This document shows positions 1 through 14,659 of a DNA stretch of 64,000 nt, in pieces. The stretch covers positions 1-64,000 of the forward strand of contig JAZGTH010000116.1 of assembly GCA_036877525.1 (NCBI GenBank). Reading direction: 5' to 3'. The translations under genes were made by a program, and so were the position numbers. Each line of letters opens with the position of its first letter. Position 1 is the first letter of the stretch. The notes under the pieces are model-generated. The model searched no databases, was not told where the DNA came from, and worked only from the letters and a program-made list of their open reading frames with translations. Source of the stretch: Chromobotia macracanthus. Its lineage: Eukaryota; Chordata; Actinopteri; Cypriniformes; Botiidae.

Positions 1-419
1 TAGAAATAACTGTTCACCCAAAAAATAAAAATGTGTAGCCTTGAAGCAGGTGGTCCAGCTGACTCCATGGCTTGCATCTAGACTGATCATGCAGATGTTG
101 TGGATCTCTGCTGCTATTTTTGGACCAGTGTGATGACAGTGTCAACTGGAATACTCTTCCCACTTCACAGCAAAAGGTCAGAGAAAATTAAAGGCTACAT
201 GATTGTGTAAGGAACCCCCCTGTCTATAGACATTAGCCTCTAAGCCAGAAGCACTCAACCTGATGAGAGCTGGGCCGCCCGCACACAGAGGTCATTACTG
301 CTTCAGCACAAACACTTTGCTGATTCGCCCTCTCCACCAGGAATCAGAACAGAAGTTGAATTTCGTCCCCCAAGTACACTGGGCTTGTCATAGCAATGTA
401 ATTCAAACACACCCTGGGT

Positions 420-960
420 GAATTAATTAATTACAAAGCTGGCTCAGAATCAAAGGTAAATATGATTTAATTATATTCCTGGCATCTTTGTTAAGAAGCC
501 AACTGTCAAGCGTTAAGTGGGGGTTGACTGTTTCAGCTGCCTGGGGCTGCTGGTGATGGGCGTCCTGCTCAGCCGAGCAGCAGAAACAGGAATTAGCAGG
601 TACACGGAGACAGTTGGATAGCAGTCTCTCCCTGGTGAACACACTCTTGTGAGTGGCACATCGCTGACAGTTCCAAACGTCAGACAACAAGAGCTCTATT
701 TCTCTTTATTCTGCAGCCAGGAAAACACACGGGCACCCTGTTGCCTGAAGACAATAAGCTCAACTTGACAGCAGACGTAATAAACTACTGCGTGGAAGAC
801 ACAAAGCCGAAGTGACGCCTGATTTACAGTCACATGTTTACGGCCTCTGCTGATCACTGCGGTTGTCAGCACGCTAATTCTGATTGAGGTCAGCACTGTG
901 ACAGCTACCCTCAATTCTTCAATGAGTTCCTGGGCTTCTGTTGATGACATCACCATTCAG
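420..960. promoter_or_regulatory. Candidate conserved non-coding element A
   Basis: This is a unique, non-repetitive block whose composition differs from the AT-rich surroundings. It starts with a TAATTAATTA homeodomain-type core near 421-432 and contains a run of balanced sequence around 530-680. The open frames crossing it on the minus strand show no protein-like features. Assignment as a regulatory element is inference from texture only; no alignment was possible. Confidence 0.22.
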
Positions 961-3789
961 CCTGTGTTTACTTCAATGCTGCTTGTATTGATGAGGTGTC
1001 GCATATAATGGGGTTGTTTATGGAGATTAAAGGCATGTGAAACGCAGGGCTTCCGGCACATTTAATCACTCCTATGAACATAATGTATAGGAACATGCTC
1101 ACTGTGTGCAATTTTTAAGGGTCTGGATCATATGAGCCAACAGGCCCCTGAATGTCACTTGCTACTAAACATTTATCTTTGATTATGTAGTTGATGTAGT
1201 GTGATTATTGTAGGTGAATAAAAATGTGTGTGTGTATTAGTCTAGGCAAACCCAGCATAATGGCATCATAGAGACCTGCTTTCAAATCTCAAATACATTG
1301 AATAACTAGCAGGGTCGCATTTAAATGCAATTGCGTTGATTGATTGACCTGTACTGTACAGTGCTACTACTGTAGCATAACGCCAGTCCCTCAGATTGTC
1401 TGGTTTACAGCAGGTGAGGAGTCTCTTGTGCACACAGACAGCAGCAGAAATGGGACGAGGCAGCCAGCAGGGGGAAAGAAGTGCAGCACAGGGAGCCATT
1501 TGCAAAAAGTTACAGGCGAGCAGGCGCAATCCCATAAAACTGTTGTGAATGCACAATAGAGAATCCGAGAGCCTGTCTAGATCTGTGTGAAGGGAGCTGC
1601 TTTACAGATTCTTGCTTATGTTGCTTATGGCAGAACTCACCACTAAAGCTCAAATGGGGACAAGCTGATAATCCTGGAACCTTGCTTTTTTCTTTAAATC
1701 GCTGTAGTATAAAATATATACAATATTTACACATGAATAATTCTAACAGGAACCCTGTAGCAGTCGGTGTTTCAATCCACACTTTAACTTCATGATACAA
1801 TCTCTACATCTTGTGGACAATTGGTGGACGTGTCTTTAAATGAGTTGGAAACAGTCTTCATTACAATAAAGCCAGAGAAAATAAACCACCTGTTTTAGTG
1901 AAAATACTAAACATCTAAAATGAAGTGTAATTTATAGTGCATTTGCAAATGGTAATATTGCATACTTTTTCATTGGACGGTGTAAAGATCAAAGGCGGCA
2001 CCTGCTCCACTCTGTAAACCTGAATCAAATCCAAAGCTCAATAATTATAACATATTGGATCCTTCAGGAGGTAAAAAATCAATAGACTAAGGACAAAGAA
2101 CCAATGGCCATCACTTAATTCTCTTATCACACTGATTTAGTACAGGAGAAGGATGTTAAATAACTCTAAATCTTTATCTATGACTTTGACGGTGCTTTAT
2201 GGCACTTCTAACAGCAGTACTGAGACAGAATGTCTATACCTTCTGCAGGACACACAATTTATAGCTTTATTACCCTTTGTCTTAAAGAGCACGGAGACAA
2301 AGCATGGAGGAAGGAGATAGCAGCTGGTATTGAAGTAGGGAAAAAAGGATCGGATGCCATCGTGGCAGGAGGCATATCTCAGAGACAGCTTTATAGGCAA
2401 GGAGCCAGCTTCTATTTCGGGGCCTCTCTTGTCCTCTCAACCTTCTCCACCCCACCCCATCCCACATAAAATGAGGTAGATTGAGTCTTCTGATTTATCT
2501 GCACATGATCATATTTACCTTAGCGTTCACACACACAAAGAGCCGAAGGTCACAGAGAGGCCATCCACATGAGGAGGCTGAAGCTGTTTTCTCGGTTGTG
2601 TTTTTCACACTGGAGAGTCATGAGTTCCTGAAGCCAACAGATGCTTCCTCATATTTTCTGCTTCCACTGACAACTGGTGTATTGTTTGTTTTGATAAGGG
2701 TACAGTGTTCCCGGTAATGGGAATTAGGCAGAGGTGTAAGTCAGCAAGACACTGAGCACTACTGAATCAATAGATAATAGGAGATTCTCATGAATGTTAC
2801 AGGGCCATTATTATTGGGGCCATTAAAGGAGCTAACCCTGTTTGTTTTCCCCAAGCGTGGCCAGCTCTGAATGTTCGCTAAAGACACTTTAATGTTATTG
2901 ACAGGTGTGAGCAGTTTATTTTCTGTCACATGTAAAGCAAAGCAGGGCGACTGAACTGTCACCTAAACATACAAGCGTTCAAAAACACATCTGGCAGACG
3001 GCTTGGGTTTAATTAAGGATCTATGTGTGTAAGCAGGAGATAAATGCATTACTCAGTGATTTGAGTTATAGTCTCCATCTGTCCAGATAAAGTGGGGCCT
3101 GTAGCCAGACTGTTCTACAAAGTGGTATGCACAAGACAGACAGCAAATTATTGAATCATAAACTGCCTAGATGTGAATAGTGAATGATTCTGCCACTAAT
3201 CAATAATAAAGTGCAACTACCAACTTTAATATAGTGAATATATTTGGAATTTGGTGAAAATAAAGTGAACTTTACAAAGCAAATTTTAACGGCTGAAGAT
3301 AATCTGATTTATATGTTTTACACAGGAAAAAATTCTAACCAAATGCCTTGAAACTGCTTGTGCTGTTCAGAAGCCAACAGAAATACAGTATAGGGAATAC
3401 GACATGAATGTTTTTGTGTTGTTTATGACAACACAAGCAGTGTGAATACAGTGTTTTTAAGATTCAATGCACTATAGTGTCTGAAAGGGTTGAGAAAGTT
3501 TGCACATCTCAAGCTAGTCTGTGTAAATACACAGCCTGTAGGTACTCCATTAAATACAACAGTATTTACTGAACACTTGTTACCTCCTTACGAATGTCAT
3601 TCAATGCTTCTTAAAGAGGCTTACACTAGCACGCAACCATTTATTATGAATTATCTCTCTGACACCTAGTTTCATATGCTTTGTAGAGCTCTTATTGGAT
3701 GAGAGCGGTTTGTTTGGATGGACATAGAATCAGACAGCTTAGTCACAGCCTGTTCCCTACAGTACCGGAATGTATTAGCTGCCATCTTC

Positions 3790-4030
3790 AGGGTGTTTGA
3801 AATAATTACTTACTCGGGCCATCTGACACTTTCAATAAATTAAATCACCCCCTTAAGTTTTAAAGGCAAATGCATATTGCAGCCATCACTAATGTCTGCT
3901 CTGTCCCATGAAAGAGATAATTTGCTGTAACAATGTGTTAATGCGGCTTGATAATCAGACAGAGCAGTTCAGCACAGCTCAGACAACCAATAAAGAAAAC
4001 TACAGAAATGAATTCAAGAATTAGCCACGG
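3790..4030. promoter_or_regulatory. Candidate conserved non-coding element B
   Basis: A unique stretch with several ATTA/TAAT-type homeodomain cores (for example AATAATTACTTA near 3800-3812) and an ATGCATATT octamer-like sequence near 3872. It has no coding potential and no repeat signature. The texture is typical of vertebrate developmental enhancers, but this is a guess without cross-species alignment. Confidence 0.22.
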
Positions 4031-4784
4031 CACGTGTATCTTCACAATTAATAACTTCCACTACATCAAGTGGTAATCTAATTATTAATTATGTATGTGG
4101 CGTCCATGAATCATTTATACACTTTATTAGCTCAATTGGAAAATAGAATCTAGGGACATCATAATGATATAAATTAATGTTTTCTCTATTCTGCAAAGAC
4201 GAATTTCGAGAGTTACTGACCGAACACAAACTGATTTTGAGACATGTTGCTAATGGTGATAAAACAAATCTAATCATGATTTAATAATTAACAAATTAAG
4301 CCTAGAGAGCCTTTGTTTTCCTGCAATGACTCTGGGTAATAAAATAGATTTCTCCAACAGATGCACTCATGGCAGTAAATGCATCTTTAGTAATAACACA
4401 TATAAGAACTATCTAAATATGATCTGCTGTGTGGATTACAGATGATTACATACAGTATGTGTACAGATGACAGTGCTCCACACTCTATAAAAAAATGATA
4501 AACAATTCACAATAACAGTGAATTATCACTCAATAAAATGTTACTTAATCACAGTTACTCTTTATCGAGTTCAAACATACAAGAGAGAGAAAATGAAAAT
4601 TTTAATTATGTTTGTCTCCATGAATTTTAAGCATGGCTAAACAGAATTGCAGCTTGTTTTCCAATATACTGTCATTCACTTCATCACTGCCAACCCACAT
4701 TGTTTTACAAACACACAGATCAGGTGCAAGCACCAAACACACACACACAAACGCAGACTCAACTGATTCGTTTTTTCTTAAGTT

Positions 4785-5045
4785 ACTGGGTCATTTTAAG
4801 TAATTTCTTGGATATTATATTACATTAAAAAGCTATAATAATTATCCACCACACCCTAAACTAATGGACCATTTATCAAGATGTTCTCCACTGATGAACA
4901 CTACATCAAAAACACTCTGTACTTTTTTAATAAAGACAGCTATATGTGGATAAATTAGACAATTTATGTTTGAGCAGCTCTAGATGCTATACTACATAAC
5001 TATTCAATATGTGTGTATGCAGTGTTAACACCATTTGTAGCACGG
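4785..5045. repeat. Diverged repeat, copy 1
   Basis: The stretch containing a CATTTTAAGTAAT-like start, an AGC(T/C)ATAATAATT core and a CTAAACTAATGGAC segment recurs in the same orientation about 1.4 kb downstream. The two copies share a succession of collinear short matches with small indels. No terminal inverted repeat or coding capacity was seen. It could be an old tandem segmental duplication or two copies of an uncatalogued dispersed repeat. Confidence 0.5.
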
Positions 5046-6169
5046 TCATAATGATTTTTATTGTTTAATTTTTCTCCCTAAGGTCCACTCATAATGCTTT
5101 AAAGGTTTTGGCCCCAAAGAGTTGTAATTGATTTTTCACCCTTAGAATTAATCAGCCTTTAAAACACATATTTTCACATATGAACTGAGAACAGTGCATT
5201 GCCTCACACATGGAGTGCAGGTTTGCTGTCAGCCCAAATTTCACTTTTAACACATTCATTCATCAATAAACGCTTCTTTGCACAGCCTGCATTACATTAG
5301 TCATTGGACAGGTTCACAAAACAATTCACCCAGAAATATGCTGCACAAACTGTGAAGGTCAGGCCGCAATGATCAGGGACTTTGTTAACAGAAAATTTCA
5401 GCTTCTCATTTTTAATGCTGGGATCCTCAGTGGCTACTGACATGGAAAAACCACAGAAAGTTTGACAAACTTTTCCACATTTTACTCTTTTCGACCGTCA
5501 TCTGATTTTTTGAGGTATTATAGAATCTACAGGCCTGTTTCGACCTGCTATTAACTTACACTTTGAATGATCCACGATGTAATCCACGATGACACGGAAC
5601 AGTTTATATCTGGTATTCACATTACACATGGAAAGATTTTGTTGAGGGTCTCTGATTGTGTGTCTAAATATATTGTTTACCTAAATCAATGTGTTATTGG
5701 ATGTTGATAAAGCACAAATTGAAAGTTGGTGCTACTATTGCTTCCAATTATACCTAAATTTTATTCTTATCTAAATGTGACATTTTGAACTAAATGCTAA
5801 TTGTTGGTTTAATCATGTTTCTGTGTGAAATGAACCTCAGATGTGTGTTAGTCACACATTCTACCTTTATTTTGATTTGGTGGTTTTTAACTGAACCACT
5901 ACTTTTGTTTCAAAGTTGGAAAAGTTGAAAAACTTGCCTCAATGGTTGATTAATAGGTAAGGAGCCTGTCTGCTTGTGATGGGATCATTTGAGACAGATC
6001 ATATCATACTTCCTTTGTATTACCTCACTGTTACTAAGCAGGCCAAGTTTCTGAAAACTGTTTTATTTTTTGCAGAGGAAGTTTTGAGTTCTGAAAGTCA
6101 CAGTATATATTTCATAGTACAGTGGTATCCTTTATCTCTAAGGATCAAGGAAAATTTGATTCCTGAGAG

Positions 6170-6440
6170 GGTATGACCATTTTAAGATAATGTTGGATCA
6201 TTTACAGTAATGTCCTACATATTGTATTACCTTAATAAGCCATAATAATTGCTCATCATCATTCCTTAAACTAATGGACAATTTGTCAAAATGTTCTAAT
6301 GGACCATGTGTCAAGAAGTTTAATCCAAGAAGTTACCTTTAGAAAACAAAACAGACTGTTTATTATTCTTTTGCAGCTCTTGAGATGATTTTCGAACAAC
6401 TTTCATACCTGGGGTAGTTTACACGCCATTTGCTACAAAC
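6170..6440. repeat. Diverged repeat, copy 2
   Basis: Second member of the pair beginning at 4785. It shows the same order of segments: CATTTTAAGATAAT, then GCCATAATAATT, then TTAAACTAATGGAC, then a GCCATTTGCTAC-type segment (copy 1 has ACCATTTGTAGCAC). Within it the phrase TAATGGAC(A/C)AT occurs twice (near 6272 and 6298), so this copy carries a small internal duplication. Confidence 0.5.
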
Positions 6441-9400
6441 CAAACAGGGCTAATGTTAGACGGAAGATTAACTTGATAACTTCTCAGTAATCAAGTAAAA
6501 GTGTCAACCTAGAGGGCTGAAGGCTACAAACAGCACTTTTAATATCCCAAACACACACACTTCTTCCAAAAAGAAGAGTTGACAATTACTGTTTCATGAA
6601 GATTCATTTAGCTGCCCTTTTCTCATTAGTTATATCAGGAGACCATTGCTCTGGCTGCTGCAGAGAGAAAAGTGATATTACCCTTGTGTCAACATCACAT
6701 TTCAGCATCCTGTTGTCAGTCCTTGCTGGACTTTGTACAGTCTGGGTGAAATATAGAGCACTCAGTTGAGTTGGAGTACCAATGTGGTTTTCAAAGCCAG
6801 AAAACACTGAGACTCATACTGAAAGAAGCAGACAGCGAGGTGTTACATCTGAGAATTCAGCTGCCTGCAATAACTCTTGAAAGATAGGCACATGGGGATC
6901 TCAGATGACTTACAGGCTGTGTGTAAATCAATACATCGACTCAGTGAGTGATTCTAATCTGGATCTGGATTCTAATCTTGATACTAATTTTTGGTTGGTT
7001 TAAATCCAGACTATGGCAGCTTGATGAAAGACAATAACAACCCTATATTACTTTGGATAAAAAATTTAGCCTTAGTTTAATTCCCTTCAGAATGTTGGTG
7101 GATTGGGGGGTTGTCAGCTTGGCAGAAATGGAGATGAGTCATAGGATGTGTGCATGGTTTTTGTTTTGGAAGTGAAAGACACCATATTTCACAAGTCCAC
7201 CCTGAGTCAACTCCAAAGCCATATGTGATCTGACATGGTACTTTTTGCAAACAGGCAAAATCAGGCCTAGGGCTATACACACACAACACTTGTCTTTTTA
7301 GCTTTAATTAATTTGCTGAAAAGGGCAAAAATTAAAAGAATGTTTTTGAAGACATATCAGCTGTAAGAGCTATGCTAAGTGATGTGGTTGGGGGCTGGCA
7401 TCCAAGAGGGTGGGGCATTGAGAAGGTTCTCACAAGACACAGACTGTTGGTAGATGATGAAACCCAACAACTACCAGAGAAATTCAGAGCTCTGCATTAG
7501 AATATATAACCAGTCCCAGACAAGGCTACAAATTATGTGCCCCCTCCCCATGGCAACACTCTCCAAAGATGTGAATAATGGCATGCCTTCATGTATTTGA
7601 ATAATTCTATGTACAATGAACAACTGTATAGTGATACATAGCTGCAATCTCCACTATAAATTGCCTTGATAATTAGCGAGTCAAAAAGATCAGAGTGAAC
7701 AAAGGCTTTGGTTTCCTGTGCACTGCCTGAAAATGGCAAACACCTTTCACATTTACAGTGATGAACTGTAGCAGTTTAATTGTATTAGGAAATAAAGAGG
7801 TCAGGAATTCACTGTGACATTGAGCATGTAAAAATATGAACTAAAAAGATTGACCATCTTGTTTTGTACATGAAAAATCGATTTGAAACTAACCAGCTAT
7901 TAACCATTCGAGATGAAATAAACAAATTTTAGAGATTGTTTTTCATCATCCGCCATGTTACCTTTTTGTGCATGAAAAATCTCTTGCACAAAATCTGCAT
8001 GAATAGTTCATAAATATGCATTTATGAACTTGTTGGTTTTGGTAATGTGAGAGAGGAGCCAGGACATCTTTGTGATTGGTCAAGTCCCTGTAAGGCAAAT
8101 CATTTCACTCGGCAGCCATATTGGTAACACCCATGAGGAAAGGCCAAAATCACCAATAACTTTCAAAATTATGCATTAATAATATAAGTCTGATCATCAA
8201 TAAAATCTGACAACAATATCATAAAAATAAACTTTTAACTAAATAAATATAAACTAATAAATAAACTGTCATAGCCACCACATTACGCAAGGCTTTCGAT
8301 TCCATTCTTTTATGTCTCCTACTTCTTCTATAGTCTAGTGTGGTCTAAGTTAGCAACGGGCTAATACCCCAAGCTCTGCGGTGACACAAACCACAACCCG
8401 CATCAACAAACACTGGAAACATGGCCATGAAGCGCTTCTGCAGAATTTTGATGTTTTGGTGCAACCTGTGTAATAGAAAGCGATTGCTTTGGAGTGCACT
8501 CCAGAGCTGACAGCCTTATGATTGATGTTTTTGTTCTCTCTCTGGGCCTGTCATTTTAACATATTGGCACTGAGATGCCAGAATGACAGTCTTCACTCAA
8601 ACCCAAGTTCAAAACAAACACTGTCATCCTATCTACGGTACATGCTGCGTTTCCGCGCTTCTAAAAAATGACTAAATACAACAGGAATTGATTCAGGTTC
8701 TGTCTTTTATCATTTTCAAAGAGTATAAACAAAGAACATTTATTTAGATTATCAGCATTACGGTTACAGTTGGCCTGTCTTAGAATAACACACTGACAAC
8801 TTGAAGTATTGACGTACCATCAATAGGCCTTTGAACAATTATGATTTCTTGCTCCATCATGACCAACATGTTGTCAGGGAGTGACAGCCTCACCCTGCCC
8901 CTCGTCCAGGGATGTCTCTTCATTCTGCAGGGCTGAAAGGAGGAGAACTGGGAGCCACTGCAAATTCAGACAGCAAGACTGTCAAGCAGAAGCTGTCAGA
9001 CAATGCTTTCTGATGCCATCGTCTCATCAGCAGGGCTGTCAGTCTCTCCAATTCTCCTCAGCTCTGAGGACCTAACATGGTAGGGAGAGATTACTAACAC
9101 CTCCCCCATATGAAGCAGGAAACAACAGACCAGCTCTCCAGAAGCCCAAACAGTGCTCAGTATATGGATGGATGTTATTGATCCAGCTGTCTATTTACAC
9201 ACAGTTTCACTCCATCACTGAAGTTTTCATTTTTTGACAACAGAACCAGGATAAATGGCACTTTCCAAGCGAACAGTGCACTTTGGAGGCACAAATAATT
9301 TCTTTTGGGGAGGGGGGACTATTATATGATTGATAATCTGACATAAATTAACTTTGCATTGAAATCTAGCTAGTTGAAATCTAGTCCCATCTTAATATAG

Positions 9401-10599
9401 TATATCCAACATTTAAAATTATACAATATCAAAATTATTTAATATTCAAAGCTTTTTTACAAACATAAAAGATTGTTTTTGTAAATATCATTGTGTTTGT
9501 GTATTTGTTCATTCAACCCTGTTACCCTGTTATCATAATTAAAATGGTTAACTATTAACTATTTTTCTTTTTATAGGAATTATAAACATTTCTATAAAAT
9601 AACCACAACCACTATTTGGTGCCACATAAGCCAGCCAGCCTACTAGTAGCTCAATTTAGGTTTATATTCTTCATCATCTATTTTGATCTCGTAAACTTTA
9701 GCTGTGAACCAGCCTTAAGCAATTCCTATGTTTAGCATACTTCAGAATCTGTTGTTGTTGTTGTGTTTCAGTTTGTTCAGAGGCGGAGTGCTCCAAATGC
9801 CAAGAAGCTGTTTGTGCTGTGCTTGCCCTTGCTTGTCTGTCTTGGAAACATATGGCCCCCCATATGTGGAGATGTCAGGGGGGCCTTTCACAGCTAACAT
9901 GGAGTGTGCAGTTTGCAGCTGACTGAAGATTCTGAGGCAGAAAGATGTGTGTCGTCCCTTCGTTTGCCTGATCTATTGAATCTGCCATGTATAAAACAAT
10001 GTTTGCCTCTTGCATGCAACTCAATTTGCAACTTTCATCTGATAACACCTCTCTCAGCAAGAGATGAACTAGTCCACAGAGCACATTTAAGGGTGTTGTA
10101 CAGACTGCAAACCATAAAACAATAAACGGTAAATTGGTGCAAACAAATCTGAATTGTAATAACCTGAGGGTAAGATATGCAACTGCAGATGGAGTACTTG
10201 CCATAATGCATAGCCTCAAGCCCACAGGGGGCTTCATTGTGATAGTAATATAGTCTTATAAACATACTGCAAGAACCGTGCGGCTAGTTTTATTTCCTCT
10301 CTCTGTGTTGCTAAGTGCTTAGGTAATATATTGCTTTCATAAGAGCATGCAAGCTGTATTTTCCTTCTGAAAATATGTCTCAATCCTTTGGGCAGTGTGA
10401 TTAAGAATAAAATACTAGGTGCATTACTTCCAAATAAATTCAAGTAATGACATAACCAAAGCGGTTTAGCAGTGGAATTTTTTCAGCGCAAAGTCGTGCA
10501 GAGTTTTGACAGAGGGGATGGGTGGCAGAGGAGTCCGTTTCTAACAGCACTTTCCCCCGGCACACCGGCTAATGTATTACTTTTGGATTACTCTAATAT

Positions 10600-10870
10600 C
10601 TGTCTGATGTATGTTTGCTGAGCAAAGCAGGAGCCCATGGGTAGGCCCTGAACGACTGAACAGCTGCACAAAGCCTGGCTCTTAAAGGAGTCTTCACAAC
10701 CACCTGATTCCCTCCTTCCTGTCACTGCAGCCAAGTGCGAGGCGGATGTATTGGGCCGTGAGCGGCGGGTCCTTTGGAGCTCCTGGGACTCACTACAGCC
10801 TGCAGGCTGAGGAGCTGATAAGTCAGCCAGCCATTCGTCAGCCCAAATGAAGGCAGTAAAGTTGACTGGT
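10600..10870. promoter_or_regulatory. Candidate conserved non-coding element C
   Basis: A GC-richer unique island in AT-rich surroundings. It has several CpGs clustered near 10738-10775 and CAGCTG/CAGCC-type motifs. It lacks any long open frame and shows no repeat signature. A cis-regulatory role is only inferred from composition and position in the gene desert. Confidence 0.2.
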
Positions 10871-12849
10871 GAGAATGCAGCTCAGCCTGGGGTTGGCAGA
10901 CTGTTCCTCAGCGGAGAGCTGCTGTGACACTAACCCTGTACACAAGCTCATAAACACATACTCTATTTGCCCCCCTCTGACATACGCACGCAAATATTTA
11001 TTTTTCTTGATCCTTTCAAGGAGTACAAAAGAAACATCACACCTCTCTCTCCCTAGCTCATGCCAAAATAATCAATGCTCTCCCAAGTGGGGCTGGCTGT
11101 GCTGACGTGCAGGAACGGATACATGCATGCATTGCTCCAGAGCTCAGCTAAAGATAATAAGCAAGATACGGCCCTATGTTTTATAGCTATCAAGACCCAT
11201 CCTATTTGACTTGCATTGTGGTGTTTACAAAGTCCCAGTAAAACCCCCAGCTACACACTTAATAGGGTGTGCTGCAAAACGCAGGTTCTGAAGGTGTTCG
11301 GAGAGAGAGAAATTCTAGCCGCCCTCTTACGTGCGTCCCATTTCTTATTCACAGTGCTATTCTCAGTGTTAACACCTGTCAGCTGACTGACTTCTTGTTC
11401 CCCACGGCTTATGAAAAAATCATGGCTACAGAGTTCAGAGTCAACAGTCCCATCAATATAAATTCACCATAGTCTTCATGGAACATTAGGCAGAATCCTG
11501 TATCCTCACAAATGCCTCTCCTCTGCGGATATGAGCGCAAAATAGGAGGGGGGCAAACTGGAATGGTTCTTTTGAAGAATATTTTCACTCATGTGCTCTA
11601 AATAGGCCATAAAATATTTATTTCTGAGCACTGCCTTTCACAAGCCCTGTATTATGTTCGTGTAACAAATGTAATGTATTAATCCACTCATAAATCATAA
11701 CATTTGTGCCACAAGTCATTGAACATGTTTTCCCATGGTTTCCATTTATTCTTGAATTAATATTTCCATTCAACTAGGGGAAGAAAGTATCTTTTGAGAT
11801 TAGCCCAATGTATAACTGAAATACAGTGATTTATTGCAAAAAATAACATTTTGGCACCTGAATATGCATATTACTGTAAATAGTATAGAAAAAGCTGTAC
11901 ATAATGAAAACACTGTAGAATATTTTTTTGACCTACTACACATGCTACACACCGGCATACTTATAACAATGTATTTAATCAATAGCTAAAAAGTGCCATT
12001 GGATTACTGTAAACAATGTTAATTTTAGAATCGGATGTCACTCCTGACAATAAGAATGAGAAGGACTAAATTATAAGGTTTGTTACATTGGCAAGTGTGA
12101 GAAAGTGTTTCAACATCTAAAAACGATACACTTCAGCTTTAACAACAGCACACAGCTTTAACATGTCGGACATCAGCATAGATAGATAATGCATTCAAAG
12201 CCACAGAACTTCCTTCAGGCATTTCTAGCTGGTAATCAAGTTGATCAAATCAGCAAACGATCGCTCTGAAGCAGGGCCTCCTCACACAGGCATGTGGTGA
12301 CATGACAAAGACCTGCAGTCATGTTTCCTTGGAGTGTTTCGCAACTCATCAGACATACTTCACCACAGAGACATGTTGGCATTCCTTCTCTGTTTGAGAT
12401 AATTCAACAAGGCTGTCCATTGCTCCAGACGAATAACAGCTGAGGAATAGGAGCAGACATCACTTCCATGAGTTCGACATCTCTTACGAGGCTGTTGTTA
12501 AACACACGCCTGGAGTACGGTTTTGTTTTGCACAAAGACAGCTTGCTGTCTGGGTTTCCACCGAAAAGGAATCGAAAGTCAATTATCTACACCATTTCTC
12601 TCTGACATCATTGTGCTAATACAAGTTGTTCTTGACCTTATGCTAGTGCGTCTGGGGCTGATGAAAGTATGGCATCCCTTCATGATTGGATTAACTTCAG
12701 ATGTGGCGAGTGTCTGAGAATATTACAGTGGATGTTCTGTGATCTGCCCTGCTCTCCTCATCTTCTTTCCCCAAACCCTTATCACTAGCCCAGGGCACTT
12801 ATAGGCAACATTACACACGCATACACTCGACCTGAGGAGAGCTCTCTCT

Positions 12850-13020
12850 GGTGCTCCCGCTGTAAGCTTCAACACACACGGCCTTGATAATCGACTCAAT
12901 TAAAAAGGTCCAATTGCCACAGCAAATTGATCCGAGTTATAACATTATCATTAGCACTTCAACTATGGCAATTATAGGACATTCACAGGCAGAAGGAAGA
13001 ATAATGGGGAAGGAAAATGA
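12850..13020. promoter_or_regulatory. Candidate conserved non-coding element D
   Basis: This unique block packs several homeodomain and HMG-type cores into about 150 bases: GATAATCGA near 12887, CAATTAAAAAG near 12896, CAATTGCCACAG near 12911, ATCATTAG near 12948. The reading frame across it gives no recognisable protein. The dense, unrepeated AT-core motifs make it the most enhancer-like block on the left side, but conservation could not be tested. Confidence 0.28.
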
Positions 13021-14659
13021 AGTGACTTTGTACAAAAGGACATCCATTTTCAACGCACTGCGTGGTGTAAATAGCCCTGGTGTCAGCAGTATGGAGATAA
13101 AACAACTGAGGTTTCCTATCACATATGTTAGCTGCTTTCTGTGAGGTAAAGCCACATAGTCCTGTTACAGACAAATGGGTGTAAGAATACTTTCTTTGAA
13201 CTATATATATTGAATGACCTGGATGTCTGGATTTTTGCTACCCATAGAGCTAAATTCTACAGCCAAAAAGCTATATAATCTACCTATACAGATACAGTAG
13301 GTAGGTATATGTAGAAGGTCTAGTAGTTGTTATTGCTGATTTTCTGTAAACTCTAAATTCAGACTGTGAAGTCTACATTTTGAATAATTATAATTATGAA
13401 GTGTTTAAATACAATGACCTGAGTCTAATACTCTCGTTCTAAACGTCCCACTAATATAACAAGAGAATCCCTTTCTCTTGTGTACTGTAGTCCTCACTAA
13501 AAATACAGAGGAATCATGGCTTTAATGGTGGCAGATCTTAGCGTTTAAAATTATTGTAAGAAAGGTGCGTGTGTGTGTATATAGCACTATAGAAGTCTGA
13601 CTTGCACAGACGGTAGTCATATAGAGTGACATAAGCCAGAACTTCTCTGCAGCCTTGCACTGCCATACAGAGCAGTCGACAGGCTGAAAGACAAACCGTC
13701 CTCAAATCCTAAGGCTCTCTCGCTAATTGTTTCTGAAAAAAATGACATTTATCTTTTTTGCACCTTGTTTCAGGTGTCAGTGCCTTTAACATTAGAGGGC
13801 CTGTGATGGTGCAATTGCCCTCAAGCAGTTTGTTTGATGTTTGATGAGTGTCATTTTCACGTGCAGCTCCATATAAATTGAAATCTGTATTTATATACAT
13901 GCAAGGTTAACAAAAAAGATGCCTAAGTGATTTGAAAGTCAAACAACTGCACCTGCCACTCAAGTGTAATTTTATGCAGACTAGGTACATTGTTACAATG
14001 AGGAAGAGATATAAAGGGAGAATAAAATAATGGTAGCAGCTTAACTCTGAGATACAAAAGGCTTCACAAAGCCTTTGGCTGACACATTACTGCCGGTATT
14101 TATTTGTATTGCCTTTTGTTTGTGACCGTCTATTGAGACTTTGTAACTCTCAAGAGAATGTTTTGTAAATGAAAACATTATTAACTGTATTTTATAAAAA
14201 AAGGAAAATGAGCTAAGAGTTAAAACATTAGGCTACTTTTTTGTAACGTTAAATATAACGCTTGTAATGTTAAATAATGTAAATAATTTTTAACTTCAAA
14301 ATTAATACATTTTAATAATAAATAAATCATTAAAATAATAAGAAGTTATATACAATTAAAGACGTATATATAGAAAATAAAGTAATATAAAATAAACTTT
14401 TAGTGTTCCGCAGGTGATCCTCACAGTGTTTTCGGGTAGGCGAACTGCAGTCTAAATGTGATATTACACAGACAACACTGCCACTTGCTGCAAGACTGCA
14501 AGTATAACATACTCTTCTCTAGAATACCAGTATTTCAACAGCATGTCGACTTCGAAATAATTGTACGTTTTGACTATATGACATTAGATTTCTTATCAAA
14601 GATTGATAATAAATCTCTTAAAACCTAAACTTCATTGCTACAGCGCATGATTCATTTAG

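Noticed and set aside
9875..10237. 120-codon minus-strand frame in the left desert
   Set aside because: No domain, no splice context and overlapping open frames on both strands; compatible with chance.
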